Shown here piece by piece: positions 42,063-50,353 of a stretch of 64,000 nucleotides of DNA (position 1 is its first letter; every line of letters starts with the position of its first letter). The position numbers were made by a program, and so were the translations under genes. The stretch covers positions 73,251 through 137,250 of the forward strand of contig JAWKNW010000015.1 in assembly GCA_041391505.1 (NCBI GenBank). Direction: 5' to 3'. A model generated the notes under the pieces. That model was not told the origin of the DNA. It saw only the letters and a list, made by a program, of their open reading frames with translations, and searched no databases. The DNA is from Rhodothermales bacterium (GTDB taxonomy: Bacteria; Bacteroidota; Rhodothermia; Rhodothermales; JAHQVL01).

Positions 42063-43469
42063 ATGATTCGTCCAATTCCCAGTGCCATGTACCGTGTTGT
42101 CGTTGCGATCGCATGGATCGCCCTATTTTCCGCCCCGGCATACAGTCAGCATGCGCATCACATGCATGCGGAGACCGACTCGACGAGCGCCGCGGACGCC
42201 ATGCCGGCATCGGCCGACGCGGCCCACGAGGGGCACATGGCCTCGGGCTCCTCGGGGAGCGCGTTGATGCTGGACCAGCCGATGGCACGCGACGGGTCCG
42301 GCACGAGCTGGCATCCGGATGCGTCGCGGGTGGAGGGGATGCACCGCACCCTGGGGGCGTGGCACACCATGCTGCACGGGGCGGCCTTCGTGCGGTACAG
42401 CGCACAGGACGTGTTCGATGCCGGCCGGCGCGGCGGGCAGGGCTTCAGCATGCCCAACTGGGTGATGGGGATGGGCTCGCGCGGGCTCGGCGCCCGCGGC
42501 CAGATCGCCCTCCGCGCGATGTTCACCGCCGAGCCGTTTACGCAGGGCGGCGCCGGCTACCCGCTGCTGTTCCAGACCGGAGAGACCTACCGCGGCACGC
42601 CCCTGGTCGACAGCCAGCATCCGCACGATCTCTTCGCCGAACTCTCGGTCACCGTCAGCCGGACGCTCGGCCGGCGCGCCGGCGTGTTCGGCTACATCGG
42701 GTTCCCGGGCGAGCCGGCCCTCGGGCCGCCGGCGTTCATGCACCGCCCCTCCGCGCGGCTTCTGCCCGATTCGCCGATCGGACACCACTGGCAGGACGCC
42801 ACCCACGTGACCTTCGGCGTCGCGACGGCCGGCTTCTGCTACGGTCCGCTCAAACTCGACGCGTCGCTCTTCACGGGCCGTGAGCCGGACGAAAACCGGT
42901 TCGACTTCGACGCGCCGCGGTTCGACTCCTATAGCGTACGTGCGTCGCTGAACGTCACGGACCGCTGGTCGATCCATGTGGCGCGCGGCTTTATCCGGGG
43001 ACCGGAAGGGCACGCGCCGGACGAGGATCTGCATCGCACCACGGCGTCGGTGCTCTATGCGGCGCCGTTGCGCGGCGACGGCGCGCTCTCCGCCGCCCTC
43101 GTCTGGGGATACAACGCCCCCGCAGCCGCCGTCCATGCGGATGCGCCGGGGGCCTCACATGCCCATCATACCCAACAGCACGCGTTGCTCGGCGAGCTGG
43201 ACGTGAGCGGCCGGCGGCAGGCCGTGTTCGGCCGGCTGGAGTTCGTGCAAAAGGGCGGGGGCGAACTGGCCCTGCCCACGCTGGCGTCGCGCACCTTCTG
43301 GATCGGCGCCGTCTCCGCCGGCACGGCGCGTACGGTGGCCGATTACGGTCCCTTCAAACTGCAGGCGGGGGCGGTGGCGACGGTGAACCGGGTGCCGCAG
43401 ATCCTGCAGGAATTTTACGGCGCTCGCCCCGTGTCCCTGCAAGCCTACCTGCGGATGAGCTTCCTGTAA
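42063..43469 (+). CDS. His-rich outer-membrane barrel protein, 468 aa
   Basis: A signal peptide (RVVVAIAWIALFSAPAYSQ) precedes a His/Met-rich segment (HAHHMHAETDST, EGHMASGSSG), which suggests metal (copper-like) binding. The rest alternates short beta strands typical of an outer-membrane porin-like barrel and ends in Phe-Leu (YLRMSFL). A second His cluster (ASHAHHTQQH) occurs at about 360. Similar proteins are often found beside copper-resistance genes, but none is here. ATG 42087 is an alternative start giving a tighter signal peptide. Confidence 0.65.
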   Translation: MIRPIPSAMYRVVVAIAWIALFSAPAYSQHAHHMHAETDSTSAADAMPASADAAHEGHMASGSSGSALMLDQPMARDGSGTSWHPDASRVEGMHRTLGAWHTMLHGAAFVRYSAQDVFDAGRRGGQGFSMPNWVMGMGSRGLGARGQIALRAMFTAEPFTQGGAGYPLLFQTGETYRGTPLVDSQHPHDLFAELSVTVSRTLGRRAGVFGYIGFPGEPALGPPAFMHRPSARLLPDSPIGHHWQDATHVTFGVATAGFCYGPLKLDASLFTGREPDENRFDFDAPRFDSYSVRASLNVTDRWSIHVARGFIRGPEGHAPDEDLHRTTASVLYAAPLRGDGALSAALVWGYNAPAAAVHADAPGASHAHHTQQHALLGELDVSGRRQAVFGRLEFVQKGGGELALPTLASRTFWIGAVSAGTARTVADYGPFKLQAGAVATVNRVPQILQEFYGARPVSLQAYLRMSFL

Positions 43470-43505
43470 CGCCCGCCGGCGAGAGAGACGGCCTGTACCA
43501 AAAAC

Positions 43506-43531
43506 GGTCCGCCCACCGGCGTGGACGGACC
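43506..43531 (-). terminator. Intrinsic terminator for the 250-aa lipoprotein gene
   Basis: GGTCCGCCCA-CCGGCG-TGGACGGACC forms a 10-bp stem (one mismatch or G-U pair). On the minus strand it is followed by five T residues, as expected for a Rho-independent terminator after the gene ending at 43569. It may also help terminate the rightward gene. Confidence 0.7.
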
Positions 43532-43568
43532 GCTGCGGTCACGGGGTGTGAGCGTCAGGGAACAGGCG

Positions 43569-44321
43569 TCATTCGAGCCGCGAGTTGACGACGCGGCCGG
43601 GCTCCGAGGCCGTTCGGATGTCGTCCGAGGCTTTCCGGACGCGGGCGCCGAAGTCGGCCACGGCGCCGGCGACCTCGAGGCGCAGGGCCTCGAATTCGTC
43701 ATCGGGCACCGATCTGAGGGAATCGAGGTCGAGGGACAGGTTTTCGAGATGGGACGCGAGCCGTTCGATCGATTCGGGTTGGCCGGCGTCTCCGATGGGG
43801 TCTCCGCTGCCGCCCTGGTACGCCGCGTAACGCCGCGCATCGGCGATTTCCATCTCGAGTTCGTCGAGGCGCGCGGCGATGGCATCCTCGAAGGCACTCC
43901 GGGTGTCCAGCGACATGAGATGGACTGCTTCGAGGTCTTGCACGAGGAGATTCCAGCGGGTTTCGATCGAGTCGCGCTGGGCCTCGAAGTGTTCGGGCGT
44001 GGCGCGGCTGAGCCGATCCAGATCGGATTCGATCGCCTGCCGCCGGACGGCGAGGTCGGTCATCATGGCGCGGGGACCGGCCGCGTTTGCGCTGTCGGCC
44101 TCGATCTGGCGGCGGAGCCGGGCGATTTCCTGGTCGAACTCCTGGAAGCCTCGTCCGATGCGGCTGTACGTTTCGAGCAGGGCGTCCGCATGGGCATCGA
44201 GCAAGGGATCGGACGCCATGGGGGCGGGCGTCTGGGATTGCGGGGCCTCCGTGCAGGCCGGCGCCAACAACAGGGCGGATGCGAGGCCAAGGCACTGAAG
44301 GGCCGAGCGAGGTGTTTTCAT
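43569..44321 (-). CDS. Coiled-coil lipoprotein, 250 aa
   Basis: A lipoprotein signal (MKTPRSALQCLGLASALLLAPAC) precedes long amphipathic helices with heptad character (DQEIARLRRQIEADSANAAG, IEDLxRL-type repeats, AIAARLDELEMEIADARRYA). The protein is probably an extended periplasmic coiled coil. No enzyme motif and no recognised family. A likely terminator lies 38 bp downstream. Confidence 0.7.
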   Translation of the reverse strand: MKTPRSALQCLGLASALLLAPACTEAPQSQTPAPMASDPLLDAHADALLETYSRIGRGFQEFDQEIARLRRQIEADSANAAGPRAMMTDLAVRRQAIESDLDRLSRATPEHFEAQRDSIETRWNLLVQDLEAVHLMSLDTRSAFEDAIAARLDELEMEIADARRYAAYQGGSGDPIGDAGQPESIERLASHLENLSLDLDSLRSVPDDEFEALRLEVAGAVADFGARVRKASDDIRTASEPGRVVNSRLE

Positions 44322-44360
44322 GGGCGGACCTGATGACGTGAAGGGCGCGGGGGCGAGCGC

Positions 44361-44410
44361 GGGAGAGGGCAGGAGTAACCGTTATGATCCCGAGGCTACT
44401 CCTGCCTCCC
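44361..44410. repeat. Inverted repeat between the fasciclin and lipoprotein genes
   Basis: GGCAGGAGTA (44368-44377) pairs perfectly with TACTCCTGCC (44397-44406). The stem extends by GGGAG/CTCCC with a 2-nt bulge and has a 19-nt loop. There is no U-tract. It could end fasciclin transcription or act in the lipoprotein leader. Confidence 0.5.
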
Positions 44411-44454
44411 GCGCATGGGAGTGTGGACTCGGGGTGTGTCCACGTCCCACTATC

Positions 44455-44994
44455 TTATTCTTCGCTGTTCTTCTTCGGCGCGTCGCCCGCCGGCATCAGG
44501 ATCGCGTCGATCCCGTGGATCACGCCGTTGGCGCTGTTCAGGTTCGGCTGGACGATCTGGGCCTCGCCGATGCTGAGTTTGCCGCCTTCGCTCGTGATGG
44601 CGAGTTCGCCGCCGTCGGCGACCTTGATCTTCTTCATCATCGTGGCCTTTTCGGTCGGTATTTTCTGCATCACCAGGTGATGCCGCAGGACGTTGGCCAT
44701 CTTTTCAGCCGGCATGTCGGCCAGGTCGGCATGTTGCTCGAACGCGGCGTCGGTCGGCGCGAACAACGTGAACGCGCTGACGCCTTCGAGTTGCTTAGTG
44801 AGGCCCGTTTTCTTGAGCGCGTCGATCAGCATGGTGTAGTCGCCGGCCTCTTCCAGCACGGCAATGACATCGGCCGGTGCTTCGGTATAGTTGGCGTTTT
44901 CGACGGGGCGGGCGTCGTCCTGCGCCAGGCCGGCGCGGGCGGTGCCCATCAGAATCAGTACGAGCGCCATCAGGCAGGTGCGGCATGCTTTCAT
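44455..44994 (-). CDS. Fasciclin (FAS1) domain secreted protein, 179 aa
   Basis: A signal peptide (CLMALVLILMGTARAGLAQ) and one FAS1 domain (about 38-170): H1 motif SAFTLFAPTDAAFEQ and the H2-type LRHHLVMQKI. NGVIHGIDAILMP is the conserved C-terminal strand. FAS1 domains mediate adhesion and occur as small secreted proteins in bacteria. The leader has GAGGAT close to the ATG as a ribosome-binding site. Four regularly spaced boxes lie 127-166 bp upstream of the start. Confidence 0.9.
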   Translation of the reverse strand: MKACRTCLMALVLILMGTARAGLAQDDARPVENANYTEAPADVIAVLEEAGDYTMLIDALKKTGLTKQLEGVSAFTLFAPTDAAFEQHADLADMPAEKMANVLRHHLVMQKIPTEKATMMKKIKVADGGELAITSEGGKLSIGEAQIVQPNLNSANGVIHGIDAILMPAGDAPKKNSEE

Positions 44995-45120
44995 ATCGGT
45001 ATCCTCAGGATAGGTGAGTGTTTGGATCGATGTGTGTCGGCCGGCGCGGTGTCGAACGGGAGTCCGATGCCGTGCGGCGGACGAGCGTACCCATCATACG
45101 CACCGGGGTGGGGCGGCTGC

Positions 45121-45160
45121 CTGAGGAAGGGCTGAAGGTTGCCTGAGGATGCGCTGAGGA
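45121..45160 (-). promoter_or_regulatory. Four 7-bp direct repeats at 11-bp spacing, putative OmpR/CadC-type operator
   Basis: CTGAGGA, CTGAAGG, CTGAGGA and CTGAGGA begin at 45121, 45132, 45143 and 45154, exactly 11 bp apart. On the strand of the downstream fasciclin gene they read as TCCTCAG-type boxes with 4-bp spacers. Direct 7-bp boxes with 11-bp period are the usual target layout of PhoB/OmpR winged-helix proteins. The adjacent upstream gene (45177-47375) encodes a protein with that DNA-binding fold. Confidence 0.6.
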
Positions 45161-45176
45161 CGCGATTCCAGGGCGT

Positions 45177-47375
45177 TCAGATGTTTTCGATGAGCAGGAT
45201 GTCGCTTTCGCTCCGTTCCGTCTGGGCGTACAAAAACCAGCGGCCGTCCGGCGAAACGGCGAAGGCGTTGCTTCTCGGGAGGTGGCTGAGCATGGCGATC
45301 TGGGTCGTGCGCTTGGTCGTGAAGCTGAAGTAGGAGATGGTGGGGCGCCGGCCGGTGCGATCGATGTAATAGATGCCGTTCCCGACGACATTCCAGTTCC
45401 CGCTGTCCACAGGCAGCACGCCGTCTACGACGACGACGGCCGAGTCCTGTTCGGGCAGGTAGCGCCAGATGCCGGTGTCGTTGGGCTTCATGAAATAGAG
45501 GGCCGTCCCATCGTCCGATTCGATTGCGGCCAGGCCGTCGGTGACGACGGCGGCGGTATCCGCCGCGGCGTGCCCGAGGGAGTCGGGCAGCGCGGTGCTG
45601 TCAGCGGGTGCAGGATGCCGGATGGGTGCGCGCCAGATCTGCCAGCGGTCACGGGCGTTCGTGGCATAATAGATCCAGCGTCCGTCGCGGGACCACGACG
45701 GCGCGAGTTCGTCGGCGGGGGAGGCCAGGACGGGCTCCGGCCGACCGCCGGCCACATCGATTTCGTAGATATCCGCATTCCCGCGCTCCCACGAAACGAA
45801 CAGGAGCGCCGCGCCGTCCGGCGACCAGCGCGGCGACCCGAGGAAGGCGCCGCCCAGCTGGGTCAACTGGTACGCGTTGCCGCCATCGGCGTCGCTGATC
45901 CAGATTTCGTGGGATCCGGACTGGTTGGATACGTACGCGAGTTTCGATCCGTCGGGGGCGATGGCCGGATCCGAATCCCAGCGCGTGGAGACGATCAGCG
46001 GCCTCGGCGGCTGGGCCCGATGAAGCTGCCAGATATTGGTGTAGGATGTATGCTGCTCCACGGTCAACCGGTCGCCGCTCCGGTCGATCGACGGTTCGCG
46101 CAGGTTGGCGTTGTCGCCGGCGGTAGCCACCCAGGTAGGGGTGCCGCCGGACGTCGCGATGCTCCAGAGGCTCGACATCCCGCCCCGCCGCGATGCAAAA
46201 AGGAGGTGCCGGCCGTCGGGATCCCACGCGATCCCCGTGACCTCGGTATGGTCCGTAGTCAGCCGCTCCGGCGCGGCGTCGCCGCGGAGCGAGACGGTGT
46301 AGATATCCTGGATGGGCGGCGCGATGCTGCGCACGAAGGCGAGGCGCGACTCGTCCGGCGAAAAGGCCGGCGAGGTGTCGCCATAGTAGGAGTCGGGCGG
46401 TGTCGTGAGTTCGCGCACCGTGACCGTGGCAATCTCCAGCAGGTAAATGCCGAAGGCGCTGTACGGGGCTTGCTGCGCGGAAAATACGAGGTAGTCGCCG
46501 CTCTGGGACCACAGGAGCCCCTGGATGTCCCGTCCTTCAAACGCGGTCAGTTCGCGTTCGCCGCCACCGAGCGCGGGTACGACGAAGATGCTGCATCCCG
46601 CATCGGTTTCGCGGATGAACGCGATTTGCCGGCCGTCGGGCGACCACGCAGGGTCGCGCTCGTTGCCCGGCGCCCGTGTGAGCTGGAGCGGCGCCTCGCC
46701 GCCGACCTGCTTCAGGTACAACTCGAAGGCATCGCCCGTGCCACCGTTCCAGGCGAACGCGATCGCTTCGCCGTCGGGGGAGAGCGACGGGTCGATCTCC
46801 TCTCCCGGAAAGCTGGTGAACGGGAGCACCTGGGGCTGCGTGGGGGAGGGCTCGAGGAGGATCTTCATCGCAAAGCCGACGAGCAACGCGATCGCGCTGC
46901 CGGCGAAGACGAAGCCCCATCGGCGCGCTTTCATCCGGGTTTGCCGCGTCGGGTCGGTCGGCAGGTCCGGCAGCACCCCGGCAGCGGCATCGAGGTCGTA
47001 GCGGGCCGGCTGCAGCAGCCGGTACCCGGATTTTCGGATCGTCTCGATGAAGCGGGGCGCCGCGGCCTCATCGCCAAGGCTTTTCCTCAGATCTGAAATG
47101 CACCGCGCGAGCACGTCGTCCGTCACGACCACGTCCCCCCATACGCGATCCATGAACTCGTCGCGTGTGACCACGCGGCCGCCGGCCTGCGCCAGGCAAA
47201 CCAGGACCTCCATCACGCGCGGTTCGAGCCGGGTTTCGGACGCCGGCCCGGTGACCAGGTTCAGCGATGGCTGCACGAACCACTCCGCCAGCCAGAACGG
47301 TCCGGATCGGGGTGTCGGAGCGGCACGGTCGGGGGCACTCCCGGGTTTGAGGATCTGGCGATCGTCCATACGCAT
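45177..47375 (-). CDS. Membrane regulator: OmpR/CadC-type winged helix, TM segment, TolB-like propeller, 732 aa
   Basis: Residues 30-123 are a transcriptional-regulator C-type winged helix (LEPRVMEVLVCLAQAGGRVV, TRDEFMDRVWG, ETIRKSGYRL). A single transmembrane segment follows (GFVFAGSAIALLVGFAMKIL, about 153-172). The rest (about 190-732) is a periplasmic propeller of PD40/WD40-like blades (DPSLSPDGEAIAFAW, DPAWSPDGRQIAFIR, SPRWSPDGAALLFV). This CadC-like layout implies a membrane-bound one-component sensor. ATG 47375 is chosen because the domain starts just after it; an upstream in-frame ATG adds only low-complexity sequence. Its probable target is the box array beside it. Confidence 0.85.
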   Translation of the reverse strand: MRMDDRQILKPGSAPDRAAPTPRSGPFWLAEWFVQPSLNLVTGPASETRLEPRVMEVLVCLAQAGGRVVTRDEFMDRVWGDVVVTDDVLARCISDLRKSLGDEAAAPRFIETIRKSGYRLLQPARYDLDAAAGVLPDLPTDPTRQTRMKARRWGFVFAGSAIALLVGFAMKILLEPSPTQPQVLPFTSFPGEEIDPSLSPDGEAIAFAWNGGTGDAFELYLKQVGGEAPLQLTRAPGNERDPAWSPDGRQIAFIRETDAGCSIFVVPALGGGERELTAFEGRDIQGLLWSQSGDYLVFSAQQAPYSAFGIYLLEIATVTVRELTTPPDSYYGDTSPAFSPDESRLAFVRSIAPPIQDIYTVSLRGDAAPERLTTDHTEVTGIAWDPDGRHLLFASRRGGMSSLWSIATSGGTPTWVATAGDNANLREPSIDRSGDRLTVEQHTSYTNIWQLHRAQPPRPLIVSTRWDSDPAIAPDGSKLAYVSNQSGSHEIWISDADGGNAYQLTQLGGAFLGSPRWSPDGAALLFVSWERGNADIYEIDVAGGRPEPVLASPADELAPSWSRDGRWIYYATNARDRWQIWRAPIRHPAPADSTALPDSLGHAAADTAAVVTDGLAAIESDDGTALYFMKPNDTGIWRYLPEQDSAVVVVDGVLPVDSGNWNVVGNGIYYIDRTGRRPTISYFSFTTKRTTQIAMLSHLPRSNAFAVSPDGRWFLYAQTERSESDILLIENI

Positions 47376-47728
47376 GCTGAGACGATGTGAGGCAGCCGGG
47401 CTGCGCGGAATACGCCGCGGCCGGGGGGCGCGGCGTTCGAACGAAGGGGAAGCCGTGGCTGCGATGCGCGGCCGTAGCGGGCGCGCGGGGTTGACCGGTC
47501 GGGAATCCGCATGCGCCCGGCCGGTGGACCGGGTCGCAGGGATCTCCCAGAGATAGTTGCCAGAGCGGCGCGGCGACACGACGTGGAACGTCGCCGCGCA
47601 ATGTGTTGATATACAGGTAAGACGAAGCCGGCCACATTGTTTCCGGCCGGCGCGTCGGGCGCGTGGAGCGCGATTCGAGGGGCCGGAGGTGTCGAATTGG
47701 GCCGGATGAGCCGGCGGGTAGCGGTGTG
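47376..47728. other. 353-bp intergenic region
   Basis: This lies between the TonB-receptor stop and the regulator start, both leftward, so it should hold the regulator promoter. It is very GC-rich, and I see no gene, strong hairpin or clear box copy. Confidence 0.4.
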
Positions 47729-50107
47729 CTAGAAGAGATAACTCAGCCCCACGCGCACGTTACGCGGATTTCCCGGGGTGAAGTGCAGCTCCGAAACCGG
47801 CCCGGCCTCGTTGCGAAGACGCGATTCGGTGTCGAACTGGGCCTCGTTCCAGGCTACATCCAGTACGTTCTCGAGCGCGACCGTGACCCGTACGCGCCCG
47901 AGACGGTACCCGAGGAAGAGGTTGACGAGGCTGTATCCCTCGGCGGTTACCGTGCCGGACTCGTTCGCCGGCCTGTCGCCGACGCGGGTATAGCGCAGAC
48001 TGGCCTCAAAGCCGGCCGGCCGCGTCAGGGTGAGCCCCCCGGTTGAGGTAACTCGAGGGGCGAGCGGCACGGCATCTTCGCCCGCCGGCTCGTCGACGAA
48101 GCGGCCGCGCGCGAGGTTCACATCGGCGTCGGCTGTGAGCCAGGGCGTCACCGCCACCCGCGCTTCGAGGTCGAGCCCGTGGCGGCGGGTGGCTCCGCTC
48201 AGTTCGGTAAAGCCGCCATCTCCTACATAAACAAACTCGTTTTCGAGATCGAGCACCCAGGCTGCAGCCGCAATATGGGCGCGCGATCCGAGATGAGCAC
48301 GCAACCCCAATTCGGCACCCACGGCGCGGGGCAGGGTGCCGACCCGGCGCAGACCCGGGTCCAGCTGCTGGTTTGCCAGCTGCGCGTCGATCTGAGCGTC
48401 GGTGAGCCCATCCCGCGCATATACCTTGGCGAGTTCACGAACGCGCTGGCCCTGTACGATGGCGCGGGCATCGTTCGAATGAAAACTGCTGCCCACATTG
48501 GCGAAGAGGTCGAGTCCCGGTGCCGGCGAGACGACCAGGTTGGCCTTCGGGCTGAGGATGGCTTGCTGGGCGAACCCCGACGCATGCGGCAGCCCGGATT
48601 CCGTGCCGTCCAGATGATCGTCGACGTCGAACGTGAAGTAGTCGCCACGAAGCCCCAGTTGTAGACGGATCCAGTCGGCAAAAAAGAGTTCTTCCTGCAC
48701 CCACAGATACAGGTTGCGCTCCACGACGGTGGCATCGATCAGGCCGGCGCTCCGTACCCGGTCGGGGCTCTTCCATAGCTGGACATCGGCGTCGTCGCCG
48801 CGGAACCCGCCGCCCATCGTGGTGCGCGCCGGGATCGCATCGAGTGGATGATACCGGCTATACCGGCCGTTCAACCCGTACAGCCGGCGGTCGTCGGTCT
48901 GTTCGATCATGTCGCCGCGGACGGGGTCTTCCAGGAAATACGTGAAGTTTGAGAAGAGTTTAAACGTGTAGCGGCTTGAGTAACCCTGCAGCGTAAAGGA
49001 CGCGTCGCCTGTATCGGCGCTATAGATGAGGTTGATGTCCTGCCGGCCCGTCGTGCCCCCTTCGAGGTCGTCCAGGCTGCCGAAACGGTTCAAACCCTGG
49101 GCTACGGCTCGGGCCGGTATCTGGCCGGAGGCATTCCAGGCCGAACTGAATCCGCTGACGCTGAGTGCGAGTCGGGTGTTCTCGCTGAGATGGGTATGGA
49201 CCTTCCCGAAAATGTTGAAGCGTTGAAATCCCTGCGGACTTTCGACGGGGCCGTCGGTCGAGTTAAACTGACCGGCCAGATACGCACCCTGGTGCTCGGT
49301 GCCGGGTAGCGGGATCTGATAGAGGGCGGTGACATTCGCGGTGTTGAACTGCCCAAACCCTGCGCGCAACTGGTTCTCGTTCAGGTGATCGCGGGTGGTG
49401 AACGCGACGGCACCCGCAGTGCTCATATTGCCGTATCGCGCGTCATAGGGCCCTTTTGCAACGTCGATCCGTTCGACGACATCCGGCAAGAGGAAGTGCA
49501 GGTCGGCATAGCCCTGTCCGTGGCCATGGGAAACCATGTTGACGGGCATGCCGTCGACCGCGATGGCGACATCGGTGCCGTGGTCGGCATCGAACCCGCG
49601 CAGGAAGATCTGCTCCGCCTTGCCGCCGCCGGCGTGTTGCGCGGTGATAAGGCCCGGCGTGAGCTGGAGCAGGTCCTGGGCAGAGCGAGTTGGGCGCGTC
49701 CGCAGGTCGAGGGCGCGGACGGTGGCCGACGAGGCGGCCGAAAACGGACGCTCGGCTTCCGTGACGATTTCGTTGAGGTCGATGGCATCGACCTGCAAGG
49801 CGATCCGTACTTCCAGACGCGATCCCGCGTCCACCGTCACACGGGTGCGGGTTTGCGCATAGCCGATCATGCGCACCGTCAGCGTGTACGCGCCACCCGG
49901 CAATCCGACGAACGAAAACCGGCCGAGGCTATCCGTGGCGACCCCCGAGGCGCGCTCTTCCAGGAAGACCGTGGCCGAGGGAAGCGGACGCAAGGTGGTC
50001 GAATCAAAGACGACGCCGACGAGGTCGCTCTGCGGCGTCTGGGCTTCCGCCCGGCGGTTGCCCACGGCGATCAGGCAGAGGGTGAGGGCGAGATAAAAGA
50101 CTTTCAT
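47729..50107 (-). CDS. TonB-dependent receptor with carboxypeptidase-regulatory domain, 792 aa
   Basis: A signal peptide (FYLALTLCLIAVGNRRAEAQ) is followed by a CarboxypepD_reg-like domain (about 27-110: LVGVVFDSTTLRPLPSATVF, FSFVGLPGGAYTLTVRMIGY). The plug follows (about 120-235: DLLQLTPGLITAQHAGGG, QIFLRGFDADHGTDVAIAVDG), then a 22-strand-type barrel that ends in the C-terminal Phe (RVGLSYLF). It takes up a ligand through the outer membrane. The plug's HGTDVAIAVDGMPVNMVSH stretch is typical of metal- or siderophore-type rather than SusC receptors. No SusD partner is nearby. Confidence 0.88.
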   Translation of the reverse strand: MKVFYLALTLCLIAVGNRRAEAQTPQSDLVGVVFDSTTLRPLPSATVFLEERASGVATDSLGRFSFVGLPGGAYTLTVRMIGYAQTRTRVTVDAGSRLEVRIALQVDAIDLNEIVTEAERPFSAASSATVRALDLRTRPTRSAQDLLQLTPGLITAQHAGGGKAEQIFLRGFDADHGTDVAIAVDGMPVNMVSHGHGQGYADLHFLLPDVVERIDVAKGPYDARYGNMSTAGAVAFTTRDHLNENQLRAGFGQFNTANVTALYQIPLPGTEHQGAYLAGQFNSTDGPVESPQGFQRFNIFGKVHTHLSENTRLALSVSGFSSAWNASGQIPARAVAQGLNRFGSLDDLEGGTTGRQDINLIYSADTGDASFTLQGYSSRYTFKLFSNFTYFLEDPVRGDMIEQTDDRRLYGLNGRYSRYHPLDAIPARTTMGGGFRGDDADVQLWKSPDRVRSAGLIDATVVERNLYLWVQEELFFADWIRLQLGLRGDYFTFDVDDHLDGTESGLPHASGFAQQAILSPKANLVVSPAPGLDLFANVGSSFHSNDARAIVQGQRVRELAKVYARDGLTDAQIDAQLANQQLDPGLRRVGTLPRAVGAELGLRAHLGSRAHIAAAAWVLDLENEFVYVGDGGFTELSGATRRHGLDLEARVAVTPWLTADADVNLARGRFVDEPAGEDAVPLAPRVTSTGGLTLTRPAGFEASLRYTRVGDRPANESGTVTAEGYSLVNLFLGYRLGRVRVTVALENVLDVAWNEAQFDTESRLRNEAGPVSELHFTPGNPRNVRVGLSYLF

Positions 50108-50353
50108 GTTGATCGGAGATTCTGGTAAGCAGGTGCTGTTATTCGACGGTAGAGCGCCTGCCTGGAGATTGGCTCACAACGTAGAACGTACAGCATGCCA
50201 GTGCTCGATCGGAAGATCAAGATGTGATCAAATTCCGCTCACCGGCTGTGATATGGGCGGGCGCCGGCCGGGGGGCTTTGCAGCATGATTGCCACCGATC
50301 GCGTACCTTACCCTTGCTTTCATAGGCAGAAAAACGACAGTAAGCAGCCCTTC

